Assembly (NCBI GenBank): GCA_021163155.1
Contig: JAGGXI010000072.1
Location: forward strand, 1-49,221
DNA: 49,221 nucleotides
DNA from: Candidatus Aerophobota bacterium
GTDB lineage: Bacteria; Aerophobota; Aerophobia; Aerophobales; JAGGXI01
Direction: 5' to 3'
Position numbers and translations under genes: made by a program. This document shows positions 18,186-26,741 of the stretch, in pieces. The notes beneath the pieces were generated by a model. The model was not told the origin of the DNA and searched no databases. It was given only the letters and a program-made list of their open reading frames with translations. Position 1 is the first letter of the stretch. Each line of letters opens with the position of its first letter.

Positions 18186-18800
18186 TTATCTTGAATAATA
18201 CTCCACTATTAGCGGTAAATTAATGGTCTGGTCTAACTCTTCTCTCTCAGGAAATCTTCTTACAACACCCTTTAAAGATTCTCTATCTACCTCTAACCAT
18301 TCTGGAAGTGCCCTTTTTTGGGAAAAATTAAGAGCTTGCTTTATCAAAGAGAGTTTTTTACTTTTTTTTCTTACCTCAATAACATCGCCTTCTTTTAATA
18401 AATAGGAAGAAACATCCAATTTATGCCCGTTAACTAAAAAGTGACCGTGATTGATTAACTGTCTGGCTTGTAAATGAGAAGAAGCAAAACCCAACCTATA
18501 TATCACATTATCTAATCTTCTTTCTAATATCCGTAAAAGCTCTTCTCCTGTGATATTCGGAGATTTCTCAGCTATCCAATAATGTCTTTTAAATTGTCTC
18601 TCTAATAATCCATACATCCACTTAAGTTTCTGCTTCTCTTCAAGCTGTTGCTTATATTGAGAGGGTCTCCCCCTTACTATTCTACCTTTTTTTCTTTTTT
18701 CCAAAGGACATTTACTTGTATAACATCTCTCTCCCTTAAGAAAAAGCTTAGTCTTTAATCGACAACACCTCTTACATCTATTTTCCATATCCCGTCCCAC
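18186..18800 (-). CDS. rpsD: Small ribosomal subunit protein uS4
   Basis: 204 residues. uS4 is a primary 16S rRNA binder and in many bacteria a translational repressor of the alpha operon. The start is GTG with a strong AAGGAGGAG site; counting from it places C9 exactly where other zinc-type S4 proteins have it (C9, C12, C26 and C31 are candidate ligands). The S4 RNA-binding domain follows from about 90 (LERRLDNVIYRLGFASSHLQARQLINHGHF). The 125 bases before it hold no gene and no clear promoter. Confidence 0.96.
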   Translation of the reverse strand: MGRDMENRCKRCCRLKTKLFLKGERCYTSKCPLEKRKKGRIVRGRPSQYKQQLEEKQKLKWMYGLLERQFKRHYWIAEKSPNITGEELLRILERRLDNVIYRLGFASSHLQARQLINHGHFLVNGHKLDVSSYLLKEGDVIEVRKKSKKLSLIKQALNFSQKRALPEWLEVDRESLKGVVRRFPEREELDQTINLPLIVEYYSR

Positions 18801-18925
18801 TTATTTCTCCTCCTTATTTGTATCCTTACATATCTCTTCGGCTTCTGAATTCTTAAATAATGAAAGATTTAAACTGATATTTCAGAATAACCTTAGCAAT
18901 ATTATTCAAATCATCGAATCCAGGT

Positions 18926-19324
18926 TTATACCTTTCTTTTTTTAGGAGGACGGCATCCATTATGAGGGAGAGGAGTCGCTTCTTTAATAGAAACAACTCT
19001 TAAGCCCGCTGCCTGTAGTGTCCTAATAGCAGTCTCTCTTCCACTTCCCGGTCCCTTAACTATTACCCTCACTTTTTGCAGTTGGAATTCCTCCTTAGCT
19101 TTCTTCGTTACTTGCTCAGCTGTTTTTTGCGCAGCAAAGGGAGTCCCCTTTTTAGTTCCTTTAAAACCTGCTCCTCCTGCTGAAGACCAGCAAAGAACAT
19201 CCCCTTTTAGATCAGTTATTGTAATAATAGTATTATTAAAAGTAGAATGAATGTAAGCTATCCCTTCTTCTACATTTATTTTTTTCTTTTTCTTTTTTAC
19301 AGGTTTACCTTTTTTCTTTGCCAT
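18926..19324 (-). CDS. rpsK: Small ribosomal subunit protein uS11
   Basis: 132 residues. A lysine-rich N-terminus ([14 protein letters not shown]) precedes the conserved core [18 protein letters not shown], and the C-terminus has the characteristic [16 protein letters not shown]. uS11 shapes the platform of the 30S subunit near the mRNA exit. It lies 15 bases after rpsM. Confidence 0.97.
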   Translation of the reverse strand: MAKKKGKPVKKKKKKINVEEGIAYIHSTFNNTIITITDLKGDVLCWSSAGGAGFKGTKKGTPFAAQKTAEQVTKKAKEEFQLQKVRVIVKGPGSGRETAIRTLQAAGLRVVSIKEATPLPHNGCRPPKKRKV

Positions 19325-19339
19325 TTTTCCATTCCTTCC

Positions 19340-19711
19340 TTATTTTCTTTTTTTACTTCCCAACACTTTTCGGGGTCCTTTACGGGTCCTTGCATTGCAC
19401 CTGGTTCTTTGTCCTCTCACTGGCAATCCTACTTTATGCCTAATCCCTCGATAACATTTAATATTTATTAGTCTATTTATATCCGAACTTATTTTTCTTC
19501 TAAGATCACCCTCTATTACATAACTGCTTTCTATAATTTTATGAAGTTTACTTACCTCTTCCTCAGTTAAATCCTTTACTTGAATATTGGGATTAATCTT
19601 GGCACCAGAAAGAACTCGATTAGCTAAAGAATTTCCAATACCATAAATAGCAGTTAAGCCCACAACTACCTTTTTATTTGATGGCAGTTCAATCCCAGCA
19701 ATTCGCGCCAT
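19340..19711 (-). CDS. rpsM: Small ribosomal subunit protein uS13
   Basis: 123 residues opening with MARIAGIELPSNKKV and including the helix-two-turn-helix segment ALTAIYGIGNSLANRVL-like (here GLTAIYGIGNSL) and the C-terminal GLPVRGQRTRCNARTRKGPRK, which contacts P-site tRNA. It sits 15 bases after rpmJ, the usual order. Confidence 0.97.
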   Translation of the reverse strand: MARIAGIELPSNKKVVVGLTAIYGIGNSLANRVLSGAKINPNIQVKDLTEEEVSKLHKIIESSYVIEGDLRRKISSDINRLINIKCYRGIRHKVGLPVRGQRTRCNARTRKGPRKVLGSKKRK

Positions 19712-19726
19712 TTACACCTCCCTTAT

Positions 19727-19840
19727 CTATCCTTGACGTTGTTTGTGTTTAGGATTTTCACAAATAACCCGTATAATCCCTTTTCTTTTCACTATTTTAC
19801 ACTTATTGCATATCTTCTTCACCGAAGATCTAACTTTCAT
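19727..19840 (-). CDS. rpmJ: Large ribosomal subunit protein bL36 (zinc type)
   Basis: A 37-residue protein translated by hand: [20 protein letters not shown], then [17 protein letters not shown]. The zinc ligands are C11, C14, C27 and H32, the normal C-x2-C-x12-C-x4-H pattern. The start overlaps the end of infA by 11 bases. It sits between infA and rpsM as in most bacteria. Confidence 0.95.
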   Translation of the reverse strand: MKVRSSVKKICNKCKIVKRKGIIRVICENPKHKQRQG

Positions 19841-20066
19841 TTTTACTTTTTCCTCCTCTATATATAATTCTCCCCCTTGACAAATCATAAGGAGAAAGCT
19901 CTAAATTAACTCTATCTCCGGGCAATATACGGATAAATCTCATTCTCATTTTTCCACATACATGAGCTAAAACTCTATGCCCATTAGAAAGTTCTACTTT
20001 AAATGTAGCATTAGGTAAAGTCTCAATTACAACACCCGAGCTCCTAATTAATTTTTCCTTAGCCAA
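19830..20066 (-). CDS. infA: Translation initiation factor IF-1
   Basis: 78 residues, a single OB fold: [20 protein letters not shown], then [20 protein letters not shown] and [13 protein letters not shown]-1 occupies the A site of the 30S subunit during initiation. It overlaps adk by 19 bases at its start and rpmJ by 11 at its end. The methionine aminopeptidase gene (map) that usually separates adk from infA is missing. Confidence 0.97.
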   Translation of the reverse strand: MAKEKLIRSSGVVIETLPNATFKVELSNGHRVLAHVCGKMRMRFIRILPGDRVNLELSPYDLSRGRIIYRGGKSKNES

Positions 20067-20719
20067 GTCTCCTCCATAACCTCATTTTTCCTCTTCTCAA
20101 TCAGAGTCATTATCCCTCTAAAAACTTTCTCAGGGGACATCTCCCCTTGAATATAATGTAAAATTCCCTTTTTCCTATAATATTCAATTAAAGGAAAAAT
20201 AGATTCTTTATAAACATTAATTCTTCTTTTAATGATGTCAATATTATCATCTTTTCTTTGATATAAAGAGGCTCCACACAACTCACATCTTTTGCCAGAT
20301 GGTAGATTGTCTATATGGTAAACCTTACCACATTGGGAACAAGTTAGACGACCATTTAAACGATGAAGTATTGCTCCCTCATCTATTTTTAAATTAATTA
20401 CTAAATCTAACTCCTTATTCTCTTCTCCTAAAACTGCATCTAATTGTTTTGCTTGTTGGAGATTACGAGGAAAACCATCTAAAATAAATTCTTCATTTTT
20501 CTTTATTATTCCCATTAGAAGCTTTAAGACAACAGAGTCAGGGACCAATTCTCCTCTATTTAAAAAATCTTTTATCTGCTCACCTACTGAAGTTCTTTTA
20601 TTAACAGCCTCTCTAATAATATCTCCTGTAGATATATGAAATAAATTTAATCTATTTCCCAATTTTTCTGCTTGGGTTCCCTTTCCCGACCCCGGAGGGC
20701 CCAATAAAACTACCCGCAT
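20048..20719 (-). CDS. adk: Adenylate kinase (zinc-lid form)
   Basis: Converts ATP and AMP to two ADP. The P-loop [10 protein letters not shown] begins at residue 7, the NMP-binding region includes [12 protein letters not shown], and [17 protein letters not shown] follows. The lid has four cysteines (CSQC and CELC) that should bind a structural zinc. At 223 residues it is the long bacterial form. It lies seven bases after secY, as in most spc operons. Confidence 0.97.
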   Translation of the reverse strand: MRVVLLGPPGSGKGTQAEKLGNRLNLFHISTGDIIREAVNKRTSVGEQIKDFLNRGELVPDSVVLKLLMGIIKKNEEFILDGFPRNLQQAKQLDAVLGEENKELDLVINLKIDEGAILHRLNGRLTCSQCGKVYHIDNLPSGKRCELCGASLYQRKDDNIDIIKRRINVYKESIFPLIEYYRKKGILHYIQGEMSPEKVFRGIMTLIEKRKNEVMEETWLRKN

Positions 20720-20726
20720 CGCTTAG

Positions 20727-22010
20727 TTAACCTCCTGTCTTTATAAACCCTTTATAATGTCTCATTAATAGATGAGACTCTACCTGTTGAACCGTATCCA
20801 AAGCTACTCCTACAGCTATAAGGATAGAAGTTCCTCCAAAAGGAAAACTATTAAATAAAAATTTTTCATTAATTATAGAAGGCAAAATAGCTATAGCAGC
20901 AAAAAATAGAGCACCTATAAATGTTACTCTAGTAAGAATATTTGTAATATACTCAGCTGTAGCTCTTCCTGGACGTAGACCCGGAATAAATCCACCATAC
21001 TTACGCATATTATCTGCTACTTCTACAGGGTTGAAAACCACTGCTGTATAGAAAAAAGTAAAAAATATAACAGCCAAAGCATATAAAATATAATAAAGAA
21101 GCGTACCTGGACTTAACCAACGAGCAATTGTTTGAGTGATAGGATGAGAGATAAATCTAGCAATAGTTGAAGGAAAAATAAGAATAGCTATAGCGAAAAT
21201 TATAGCAATTACCCCTACCCCTCCTATACGAATAGGAAGATAAGTAGTTTGGCCCCCATAGATTTTTCTTCCCACAACTCTTCGCGCATAACGAATAGGA
21301 ATCCTTCTCTCTCCTTCGTAAATAAGCACTACAGAAGCAGTTATCAATATACCTATTATAACAAAAATAAAGAGGAGAAAAGGACTTAATTGGCCTGTCT
21401 TTAATATTTTAATAACATTCCCTGACATTGGGCGAATACGAGCTACAATTCCCGCAAAGATAATCATAGATATCCCATTTCCTATACCTCTTTCTGTTAT
21501 CTTCTCTCCTAACCACATTATAAATATAGTTCCAGTAACCAGAGTTAACACAGCAGGTAAAATAAAACTAATTCCTTGAGTCACTACAAAAGCACCGTTA
21601 TTTATACTTTGAAGCCAAAGAGTCAATGCAATTCCCTGGATAGCAGAGATGGGGAGAGTAAAATACCGTGCATATTGATTAATCTTTTTTCTTCCTTCCT
21701 CTCCCTCTTTACTTAATTGCTCAAGATAAGGGATAGCTATTGTTAAAAGTTGTAGAATAATAGAAGCACTAATATAAGGCATTATTCCTAAAGCAAAAAT
21801 AGACATTCGCCCCAGTGCCCCTCCAGCAAAAATATTCATCAACCCAAATGATCCTGTTTGAAAGATAGGACTATTAGTAAGAGCAGCCACATTTATCCCC
21901 GGGATAGGGATAAAAGAGCCGAACCTGAAAACTAAAAATATCCCTAATGTAAAGAGTATTTTTTTTCGTAATTCAGGAACTTTAAAAATATTTTGTACTC
22001 TTTCCCACAT
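20727..22010 (-). CDS. secY: Protein translocase channel subunit SecY
   Basis: 427-residue polytopic membrane protein with about ten transmembrane segments, forming the SecYEG channel. Family marks are FRFGSFIPIPGIN in the first helix region, FALGIMPYISASIILQLL, GIGNGISMIIFAGI in helix 5, and RKYGGFIPGLRPGRATAEYI in the cytosolic loop before helix 9 that contacts the ribosome and SecA. Its start codon shares one base with the rplO stop codon. SecE is encoded in the same window. Confidence 0.98.
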   Translation of the reverse strand: MWERVQNIFKVPELRKKILFTLGIFLVFRFGSFIPIPGINVAALTNSPIFQTGSFGLMNIFAGGALGRMSIFALGIMPYISASIILQLLTIAIPYLEQLSKEGEEGRKKINQYARYFTLPISAIQGIALTLWLQSINNGAFVVTQGISFILPAVLTLVTGTIFIMWLGEKITERGIGNGISMIIFAGIVARIRPMSGNVIKILKTGQLSPFLLFIFVIIGILITASVVLIYEGERRIPIRYARRVVGRKIYGGQTTYLPIRIGGVGVIAIIFAIAILIFPSTIARFISHPITQTIARWLSPGTLLYYILYALAVIFFTFFYTAVVFNPVEVADNMRKYGGFIPGLRPGRATAEYITNILTRVTFIGALFFAAIAILPSIINEKFLFNSFPFGGTSILIAVGVALDTVQQVESHLLMRHYKGFIKTGG

Positions 22011-22441
22011 TATATAACCTCTACCATTCCTTTCACTTCTTCTATCTTCTCTTGAGCTTTCTTAGAAAATGCATGAGCTCTCACCTTTAATGAACGATAC
22101 AGATTACCTTGAGCCAAAATTTTAATTTTTCCTCCTTTTTTAATTAAACCTGCCTTTTTTAATACCTCGGGAGTAACTATTTCCCCTTCTTTAAATATAT
22201 TTAAATCTCCTACATTTATTATCTGATTCTTTTCATTAGAAGATCTATTAAATCCCCTTTTAGGAATTCTTCTTACTAAAGGCATCTGTCCGCCTTCAAA
22301 CCATTTAGCTATTTTAGAACGAGCTTTTTGACCATTCTGACCTCGACAAGAAGTTTTGCCATGTCCTGAACTCCTGCCCCTTCCTACTCTCTTCTTCCTA
22401 TGAATAGCCTTAGAAGAAGACTTAAATATCAATAAGTCCAT
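22010..22441 (-). CDS. rplO: Large ribosomal subunit protein uL15
   Basis: 143 residues with the Gly/Arg-rich extension KKRVGRGRSSGHGKTSCRGQ that penetrates 23S rRNA and the C-terminal KIKILAQGNLYRSLKVRAHA. The 67 bases before it, between rpsE and rplO, are where rpmD (uL30) normally lies; only a spacer with an AATTCAGAATTAAGAAC repeat is present. Confidence 0.96.
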   Translation of the reverse strand: MDLLIFKSSSKAIHRKKRVGRGRSSGHGKTSCRGQNGQKARSKIAKWFEGGQMPLVRRIPKRGFNRSSNEKNQIINVGDLNIFKEGEIVTPEVLKKAGLIKKGGKIKILAQGNLYRSLKVRAHAFSKKAQEKIEEVKGMVEVI

Positions 22442-22508
22442 TAATTAATGCCTCCTTTAAATAATTCAGAATTAAGAACTAAAAACTAAGAAAAGCCTCC
22501 TTAAAATC

Positions 22509-23048
22509 TTAGCTCTTAATGTTATTATCTTTCCCTCTTAATTGAAGCACTTTTTGGGGATCTTTTAATTTTTTTAAACCTTCAAGTGTAGCTTTAGATA
22601 AATTAAGAGAGTTATTATTTCCTAAAGACTTAGTTAAAATATCTTTTATTCCAGCTAATTCAACTACCGCTCTCACTGCCCCTCCAGCAATTACACCTGT
22701 TCCTAAAGAAGCCGGCTTAAGAAGAACACGAGAAGCTCCATATTTTCCTATTACCTGATAAGGAATAGTATTATTTTTAAGAAAAATACAAGTTAAATTT
22801 TTTTCTGCTTTTTTTCTCCCTTTTGCTATTGCTTCAACTAATTCTTTCGCTTTTCCCAAACCTAAACCTACTCGCCCATTTTGGTCTCCTACCACCACTA
22901 AAGCATTAAAACCTATTTTTCTGCCACCTTTAACTACAGTGAAGACTCTTCTTACCCTTATTAATCTCTCTTCAAGTTTATTTGCAACCTCAACTTTATC
23001 TATATCACTTTTCCTTAAAGAATTATTCTTTCCAGCTATCTTTTGCAC
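22509..23048 (-). CDS. rpsE: Small ribosomal subunit protein uS5
   Basis: 179 residues from the GTG at 23048, chosen because GGGAG lies seven bases upstream; a TTG two codons earlier is too close to that site. The double-stranded RNA-binding half ([20 protein letters not shown]) and the C-terminal half ([22 protein letters not shown]) are both present. uS5 lines the mRNA entrance and affects decoding accuracy. A 158-base gap with a hairpin separates it from rplR. Confidence 0.95.
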   Translation of the reverse strand: MQKIAGKNNSLRKSDIDKVEVANKLEERLIRVRRVFTVVKGGRKIGFNALVVVGDQNGRVGLGLGKAKELVEAIAKGRKKAEKNLTCIFLKNNTIPYQVIGKYGASRVLLKPASLGTGVIAGGAVRAVVELAGIKDILTKSLGNNNSLNLSKATLEGLKKLKDPQKVLQLRGKDNNIKS

Positions 23049-23124
23049 TCTCAATCTCCCTCTTTATAAAATTTAAAATTGAGAACTAAAAGTTTAGAGA
23101 TAAGAAAACAAGATGAACCTCTTT

Positions 23125-23166
23125 GTAAACCCTGTTAAATAGAGAAGCTTATTTAGCAGGCTAAAC
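23125..23166. repeat. CCCYGTTAGA-type hairpin in the rplR-rpsE gap
   Basis: Arms CCTGTTAAATA (23131-23141) and TATTTAGCAGG (23150-23160) pair with one mismatch around an eight-base loop, and flanking GTAAAC and CTAAAC extend the symmetry. A related flank, TAAACCTTA followed by AATTCTATTTATA, also follows the hairpin at 24157-24253. There is no U-run after the stem in the direction of transcription, so it is unlikely to be a full terminator. Confidence 0.6.
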
Positions 23167-23206
23167 CTTAATTCTATTTATAGTGGCCTTAAATTAATAC
23201 ATTCAG

Positions 23207-23554
23207 TTAAAATTTTAGCCCTTCTTCTCGTAGACTTTCTGCTAAGGCCTTTATTCGTCCATGATAGATATAACCGCTGCGATCAAATACTAATTGATTT
23301 ATCCCTTTATTCTTAGCTTTTTTACCCAGCTCCTCTCCTAATTTTTCAGCTATCTTTAAATTTTTAGCACAAAAACCTTCTTCTTTTACAGAAGAGACTG
23401 AAACTAATGTTTCACTTCGTTCATCATTTATCAATTGAGCATATAAATATTTATTACTTTTATAAACTGAAAGCCTTGGTATATCCTGTGTACCAAAAAT
23501 TTTTTTTCTAACTCTCTTCCTTTTCCTTTCTCTTAATAAATATTTCTTTTTCAT
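23207..23554 (-). CDS. rplR: Large ribosomal subunit protein uL18
   Basis: 115 residues opening with a basic region (KKKYLLRERKRKRVRKKIFG) and followed by PRLSVYKSNKYLYAQLIND; the C-terminal part has VFDRSGYIYHGRIKALAESLREEGL. uL18 helps bring 5S rRNA into the 50S subunit with uL5. It starts four bases after rplF. Confidence 0.97.
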   Translation of the reverse strand: MKKKYLLRERKRKRVRKKIFGTQDIPRLSVYKSNKYLYAQLINDERSETLVSVSSVKEEGFCAKNLKIAEKLGEELGKKAKNKGINQLVFDRSGYIYHGRIKALAESLREEGLKF

Positions 23555-23558
23555 TTTA

Positions 23559-24113
23559 CTATCCTGCCTTCGCTCCCAACGCTGCCTTTTTGCCTACCTT
23601 ACGTCTTACTAATTCTCCTTTATACCTAATCCCTTTCCCTTTATATGGTTCAGGTTTTTTAAAAGCCCTAATTTCTGCAGCTACCTCTCCCACCATTTGC
23701 TTATCAAGACCAAAAACTCTAATTTTATTAGGGCTAATTAACTTTATATCCACTTGCTGGGGAGGAGTATATTTAACAAAATGAGAATATCCTAAACTTA
23801 AAACCAAATTCCTATCTTTTAGTTCAGCTTTATAACCTATCCCTACAATTTCAAGATTTTTTTCAAAACCATCTATTACTCCCTTTACCATATTCGATAT
23901 AAGACTGCGGAGCATCCCTTGTAAAGATTTGCTTTGCTTATCATCTCTTATCTTTCCTACCAAAATCTGTCTATCTTTAAAGGTTACTTTGCATAATGAA
24001 GGAATTACCTTTTTTAACTTTCCTTTAGGCCCTTTTACTTTAATTTCATCTTTATCTATTTCTACCTCTACTCCTGTAGGAACTACTATCGGTTTTCTAC
24101 CTACTCTGGACAT
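23559..24113 (-). CDS. rplF: Large ribosomal subunit protein uL6
   Basis: 184 residues with the typical opening MSRVGRKPIVVPTGVEVEI, the duplicated RNA-binding fold, and the C-terminal signature PEPYKGKGIRYKGELVRRKVGK. uL6 lies near the sarcin-ricin loop and the factor-binding site. A 175-base gap containing an inverted repeat precedes it. Confidence 0.97.
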   Translation of the reverse strand: MSRVGRKPIVVPTGVEVEIDKDEIKVKGPKGKLKKVIPSLCKVTFKDRQILVGKIRDDKQSKSLQGMLRSLISNMVKGVIDGFEKNLEIVGIGYKAELKDRNLVLSLGYSHFVKYTPPQQVDIKLISPNKIRVFGLDKQMVGEVAAEIRAFKKPEPYKGKGIRYKGELVRRKVGKKAALGAKAG

Positions 24114-24156
24114 AATTAAAAACTCCTCTTCTTCATAATTCAGAATTAAAAAAATC

Positions 24157-24253
24157 TTTTAACCCCTATTAGAAAAAGCTTTGGACCCTCTCAACACATT
24201 AATTTTTAATCTCCACCCTTATGGATGAAACCTTTTTTCTAACGGGGTAAACC
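24157..24253. repeat. CCCYGTTAGA-type inverted repeat in the rplF-rpsH gap
   Basis: Arms AACCCCTATTAGAAAAAG (24161-24178) and CTTTTTTCTAACGGGGT (24232-24248, with one extra T) are reverse complements apart from two positions. The 53-base interior holds a small TCCA/TGGA hairpin. The arms resemble those at 23125-23166 and 41387-41414. It lies between two co-transcribed ribosomal-protein genes and would be part of the mRNA. Confidence 0.65.
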
Positions 24254-24288
24254 TTAGTTTTCAATGCTTAATTCTATTTATATTATTA

Positions 24289-24684
24289 TCACCAAATATA
24301 ACAAAGTATCTCTCCTCCTACTCCTAACTTACGCGCCTCTTTACCAGTAACTATTCCTTTAGAGGTAGAAAGAATACATACTCCGAGACCATCCAATAAA
24401 TTGGGCAACTTCTCCTTATTAACATATACACGCCTACCTGGCTTACTAACTCGTTCTAAATGAGTAATTACTCTCTCTCCTTTATTTCCATATTTTAAAT
24501 ATATCAAGAGACTCTTCTTTTGTTCTTTTTCAATAACATTATATCCTTTGATAAAACCCTCTTTTTTAAGAACAGAGACTATCTTTTCTTTAAAATTAGA
24601 AGTTGGAAGCTTAACTTTATTTTTAAAAATTAAATTTGCATTCCTGATTCTTGTAAGCAGATCAGCAACAGGATCATTCACCAT
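24289..24684 (-). CDS. rpsH: Small ribosomal subunit protein uS8
   Basis: 131 residues opening with MVNDPVADLLTRIRNANLIF and ending with ILSTSKGIVTGKEARKLGVGGEILCYIW. uS8 binds the central domain of 16S rRNA and in E. coli represses the spc operon from the rplE region. The AAAGGAGG ribosome site six to seven bases upstream is near consensus. Confidence 0.97.
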   Translation of the reverse strand: MVNDPVADLLTRIRNANLIFKNKVKLPTSNFKEKIVSVLKKEGFIKGYNVIEKEQKKSLLIYLKYGNKGERVITHLERVSKPGRRVYVNKEKLPNLLDGLGVCILSTSKGIVTGKEARKLGVGGEILCYIW

Positions 24685-24701
24685 CTCAACCCTCCTTTAT
24701 T

Positions 24702-24887
24702 TTACCAACTTGCCTTTTTTACTCCAGGGATATGACCTTCATGAGCTAAATAACGAAAACAGATCCTGCATAAACCAAATTTTCTTATATAACCCCTTGG
24801 ACGACCACAAATTTGGCATCTATTATGAAAACGAACTTTAAACTTTGGTTCTTTTTTACTCTTTTCAATTAAGCACTTTTTGGCCAT
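24702..24887 (-). CDS. rpsN: Small ribosomal subunit protein uS14, zinc type
   Basis: 61 residues with both zinc knuckles, CQIC and CRIC, in the short zinc-binding form. The ends are the usual [11 protein letters not shown] and [15 protein letters not shown]. It sits 17 bases before rpsH and about 50 after rplE. The zinc-bearing forms of uS14, bL33 and bL36 are all used here. Confidence 0.97.
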   Translation of the reverse strand: MAKKCLIEKSKKEPKFKVRFHNRCQICGRPRGYIRKFGLCRICFRYLAHEGHIPGVKKASW

Positions 24888-24938
24888 TTTTTAAACCTTT
24901 CTTTATCATTCTATGTTCAACCAAGCTCTCTCATCTCC

Positions 24939-25484
24939 TTAACGTTTCTTCTTGAAAGGCATCCCAAGCGAGACAAGTAGCTCTATCGCTTCTTCATTTT
25001 CTTCAGCAGTAGTAACTATTGTTATAGATAAGCCCTGATTTTTACTCATTTCTTCGTAACCTACTTCCGGAAAAACCAAAAACTCCGATATTCCTAAAGT
25101 AAAATTGCCTTTTCCATCGAATCCTTTTGGAGAAATACCCTGAAAATCCCGAATTCTCGGTATAGCCAAATTGAACAATCTGTCTAAGAATTCATACATT
25201 CTCTCGTTTCTAAGGGTAATCTTGCACCCTATAGGAGTTCCTTTTCTCAAGGAAAAACCAGCTATAGACTTCTTGGCTTTTGTAACTACAGGTTGTTGCC
25301 CAGTAATTAAAGCAAGACTTTTTTTTGCTTGCTCCAACAACTTAGGCTCATTTTTAGCATTACCTAATCCTACATTAACACAAACCTTTTCAATTTTAGG
25401 AACTTCCATTTCATTTTTGTAGCCAAATTTTTTAATCATTATTGGAATAGACTCTTTTTTATATACTTCTTTTAATTTAACCAT
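24939..25484 (-). CDS. rplE: Large ribosomal subunit protein uL5
   Basis: 181 residues with VPKIEKVCVNVGLGNA near the start, the segment TGQQPVVTKAKKSIAGFSLRKG, and RDFQGISPKGFDGKGNFTLGI. uL5 contacts 5S rRNA and the P-site tRNA. The 143-base gap before it contains the near-palindrome GGATTCTTAATTCTGAATCC (25601-25620) and no gene. Confidence 0.97.
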   Translation of the reverse strand: MVKLKEVYKKESIPIMIKKFGYKNEMEVPKIEKVCVNVGLGNAKNEPKLLEQAKKSLALITGQQPVVTKAKKSIAGFSLRKGTPIGCKITLRNERMYEFLDRLFNLAIPRIRDFQGISPKGFDGKGNFTLGISEFLVFPEVGYEEMSKNQGLSITIVTTAEENEEAIELLVSLGMPFKKKR

Positions 25485-25600
25485 TTTTATTACCGCTCCT
25501 GATTAGGATGAACAAAATTTATAATAGAAAAAGAGAAATAGAATCCAATTGGATTTTATTTATAAATCTACAAAAGATTTAGTTAATGTTTTTTCATTCT

Positions 25601-25620
25601 GGATTCTTAATTCTGAATCC
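25601..25620. repeat. AATTCTGAATT-type palindrome in the rplE-rplX gap
   Basis: GGATTC and GAATCC flank TTAATTCT, giving a small hairpin. Related AATTCAGAATT words occur at about 5246, 22463 and 24137, always between genes. The following bases (TTAATTCTCAATC) repeat the theme. Confidence 0.5.
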
Positions 25621-25627
25621 TTAATTC

Positions 25628-25945
25628 TCAATCTATTACCTCTCCGCATTTTTTACAAAATCTTAATTTTCTCTCCTCTTCTTTCGAATATTTTATTCCT
25701 ATTCTCGTCCTTTTTCCACAACGTGAACACACTAGCATTATATTACTCGCATGAATAGAAGCTTCTCTCTCCACTATTCCACTCGCCTGACCTTTCCGAG
25801 TGGGTCTTATATGTTTTTTTACAATATTAATACCTTCTACGATTAGTTTGTCTTCTTTAAAAACTCTTCCCGTTACCTTGCCTCGTTTTCCTTTATCTTT
25901 TCCAGAAAGAACTACTACTTCATCTCCTACCTTTATTCTGGACAT
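25628..25945 (-). CDS. rplX: Large ribosomal subunit protein uL24
   Basis: 105 residues. A KOW motif is near the start (VGDEVVVLSGKDKGKRGKVT), then IVEGINIVKKHIRPT. The C-terminus has two CxxC pairs (CSRC and CKKC), so it should bind zinc, as in many non-proteobacterial L24 proteins. uL24 is an early assembly initiator for the 50S subunit. It lies between two long gaps (143 and 162 bases), unusual inside this operon. Confidence 0.96.
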   Translation of the reverse strand: MSRIKVGDEVVVLSGKDKGKRGKVTGRVFKEDKLIVEGINIVKKHIRPTRKGQASGIVEREASIHASNIMLVCSRCGKRTRIGIKYSKEEERKLRFCKKCGEVID

Positions 25946-26073
25946 TTATCCACCTCAATTATTAAATTTAAACTATCTATTTTTTCTAAAAACTAAGCTA
26001 ACCAGTCTACCACCTGCGAGCCCTCTAAATTGTATTATTCTAAATTTTGTTTATTTGACATTATTTATGATTA

Positions 26074-26104
26074 GATATTAAAATTTATTATTTCACCTTT
26101 TTTA
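26074..26104. repeat. 31-base dispersed repeat C, copy 2
   Basis: It matches 3020-3050 at 29 of 31 positions in the same orientation. It ends a few bases before the rplN stop codon, inside the 162-base rplN-rplX gap, which holds no gene that I can see. Confidence 0.65.
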
Positions 26105-26107
26105 TAG

Positions 26108-26476
26108 CTATAATACTTCGGGGGCCAAAGAAATTATCTTCATAAATTTCTTTTCTCTCAATTCTCGGGTTACGGGACCAAAAATTCTTGTTCCCCGAGG
26201 ATTACCTGCGGTATCAATTAATACCGCTGCATTCTCATTAAATCTAATATATGACCCATCTTTCCGCCGTATCTCTTTCTTTGTTCTTACAACTACTGCT
26301 TTAACTATCTCACCCTTTTTTATTCCTGTATTAGGAATGGCCTTCTTTACTGAAGCTACTATCATATCGCCTATTCGAGCATAACGACGTGAAGAGCCTC
26401 CCATTACTCTTATACACATTATCCTCTTTGCACCAGTATTATCCGCGACTTCGAGTTGAGTTTGAAGCTGAATCAT
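26108..26476 (-). CDS. rplN: Large ribosomal subunit protein uL14
   Basis: 122 residues starting [20 protein letters not shown] and containing the basic loop [21 protein letters not shown]. uL14 forms an intersubunit bridge and is the docking site of the silencing factor RsfS. The start overlaps the rpsQ stop by four bases. Confidence 0.97.
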   Translation of the reverse strand: MIQLQTQLEVADNTGAKRIMCIRVMGGSSRRYARIGDMIVASVKKAIPNTGIKKGEIVKAVVVRTKKEIRRKDGSYIRFNENAAVLIDTAGNPRGTRIFGPVTRELREKKFMKIISLAPEVL

Positions 26477-26733
26477 CCTACTTCTTCTCTCCTTTTTATA
26501 ATTTCAACCACACGCCAATGCTTATCTTTACTTAAAGGTCTAGTTTCTACTATCCTTACAATATCTCCCTCTCGGCATCTATTATCTTCACTATGAGCTT
26601 TTATATTCTTTTTTCTTCGTATTGTTTTACCATACAAAGGATGGGTAAATTCACGTTTAATGCAAATTACAACTGTTTTATCCATTTTATCACTTACCAC
26701 TTCTCCTATTCTTTCCTTAATTTTCCTTCCCAT
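26473..26733 (-). CDS. rpsQ: Small ribosomal subunit protein uS17
   Basis: 86 residues. OB-fold protein with [20 protein letters not shown], the basic [19 protein letters not shown] loop, and [19 protein letters not shown] at the end. uS17 is an early binder of the 5' domain of 16S rRNA. It follows rpmC after eight bases. Confidence 0.97.
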   Translation of the reverse strand: MGRKIKERIGEVVSDKMDKTVVICIKREFTHPLYGKTIRRKKNIKAHSEDNRCREGDIVRIVETRPLSKDKHWRVVEIIKRREEVG

Positions 26734-26741
26734 CTTTTCTC

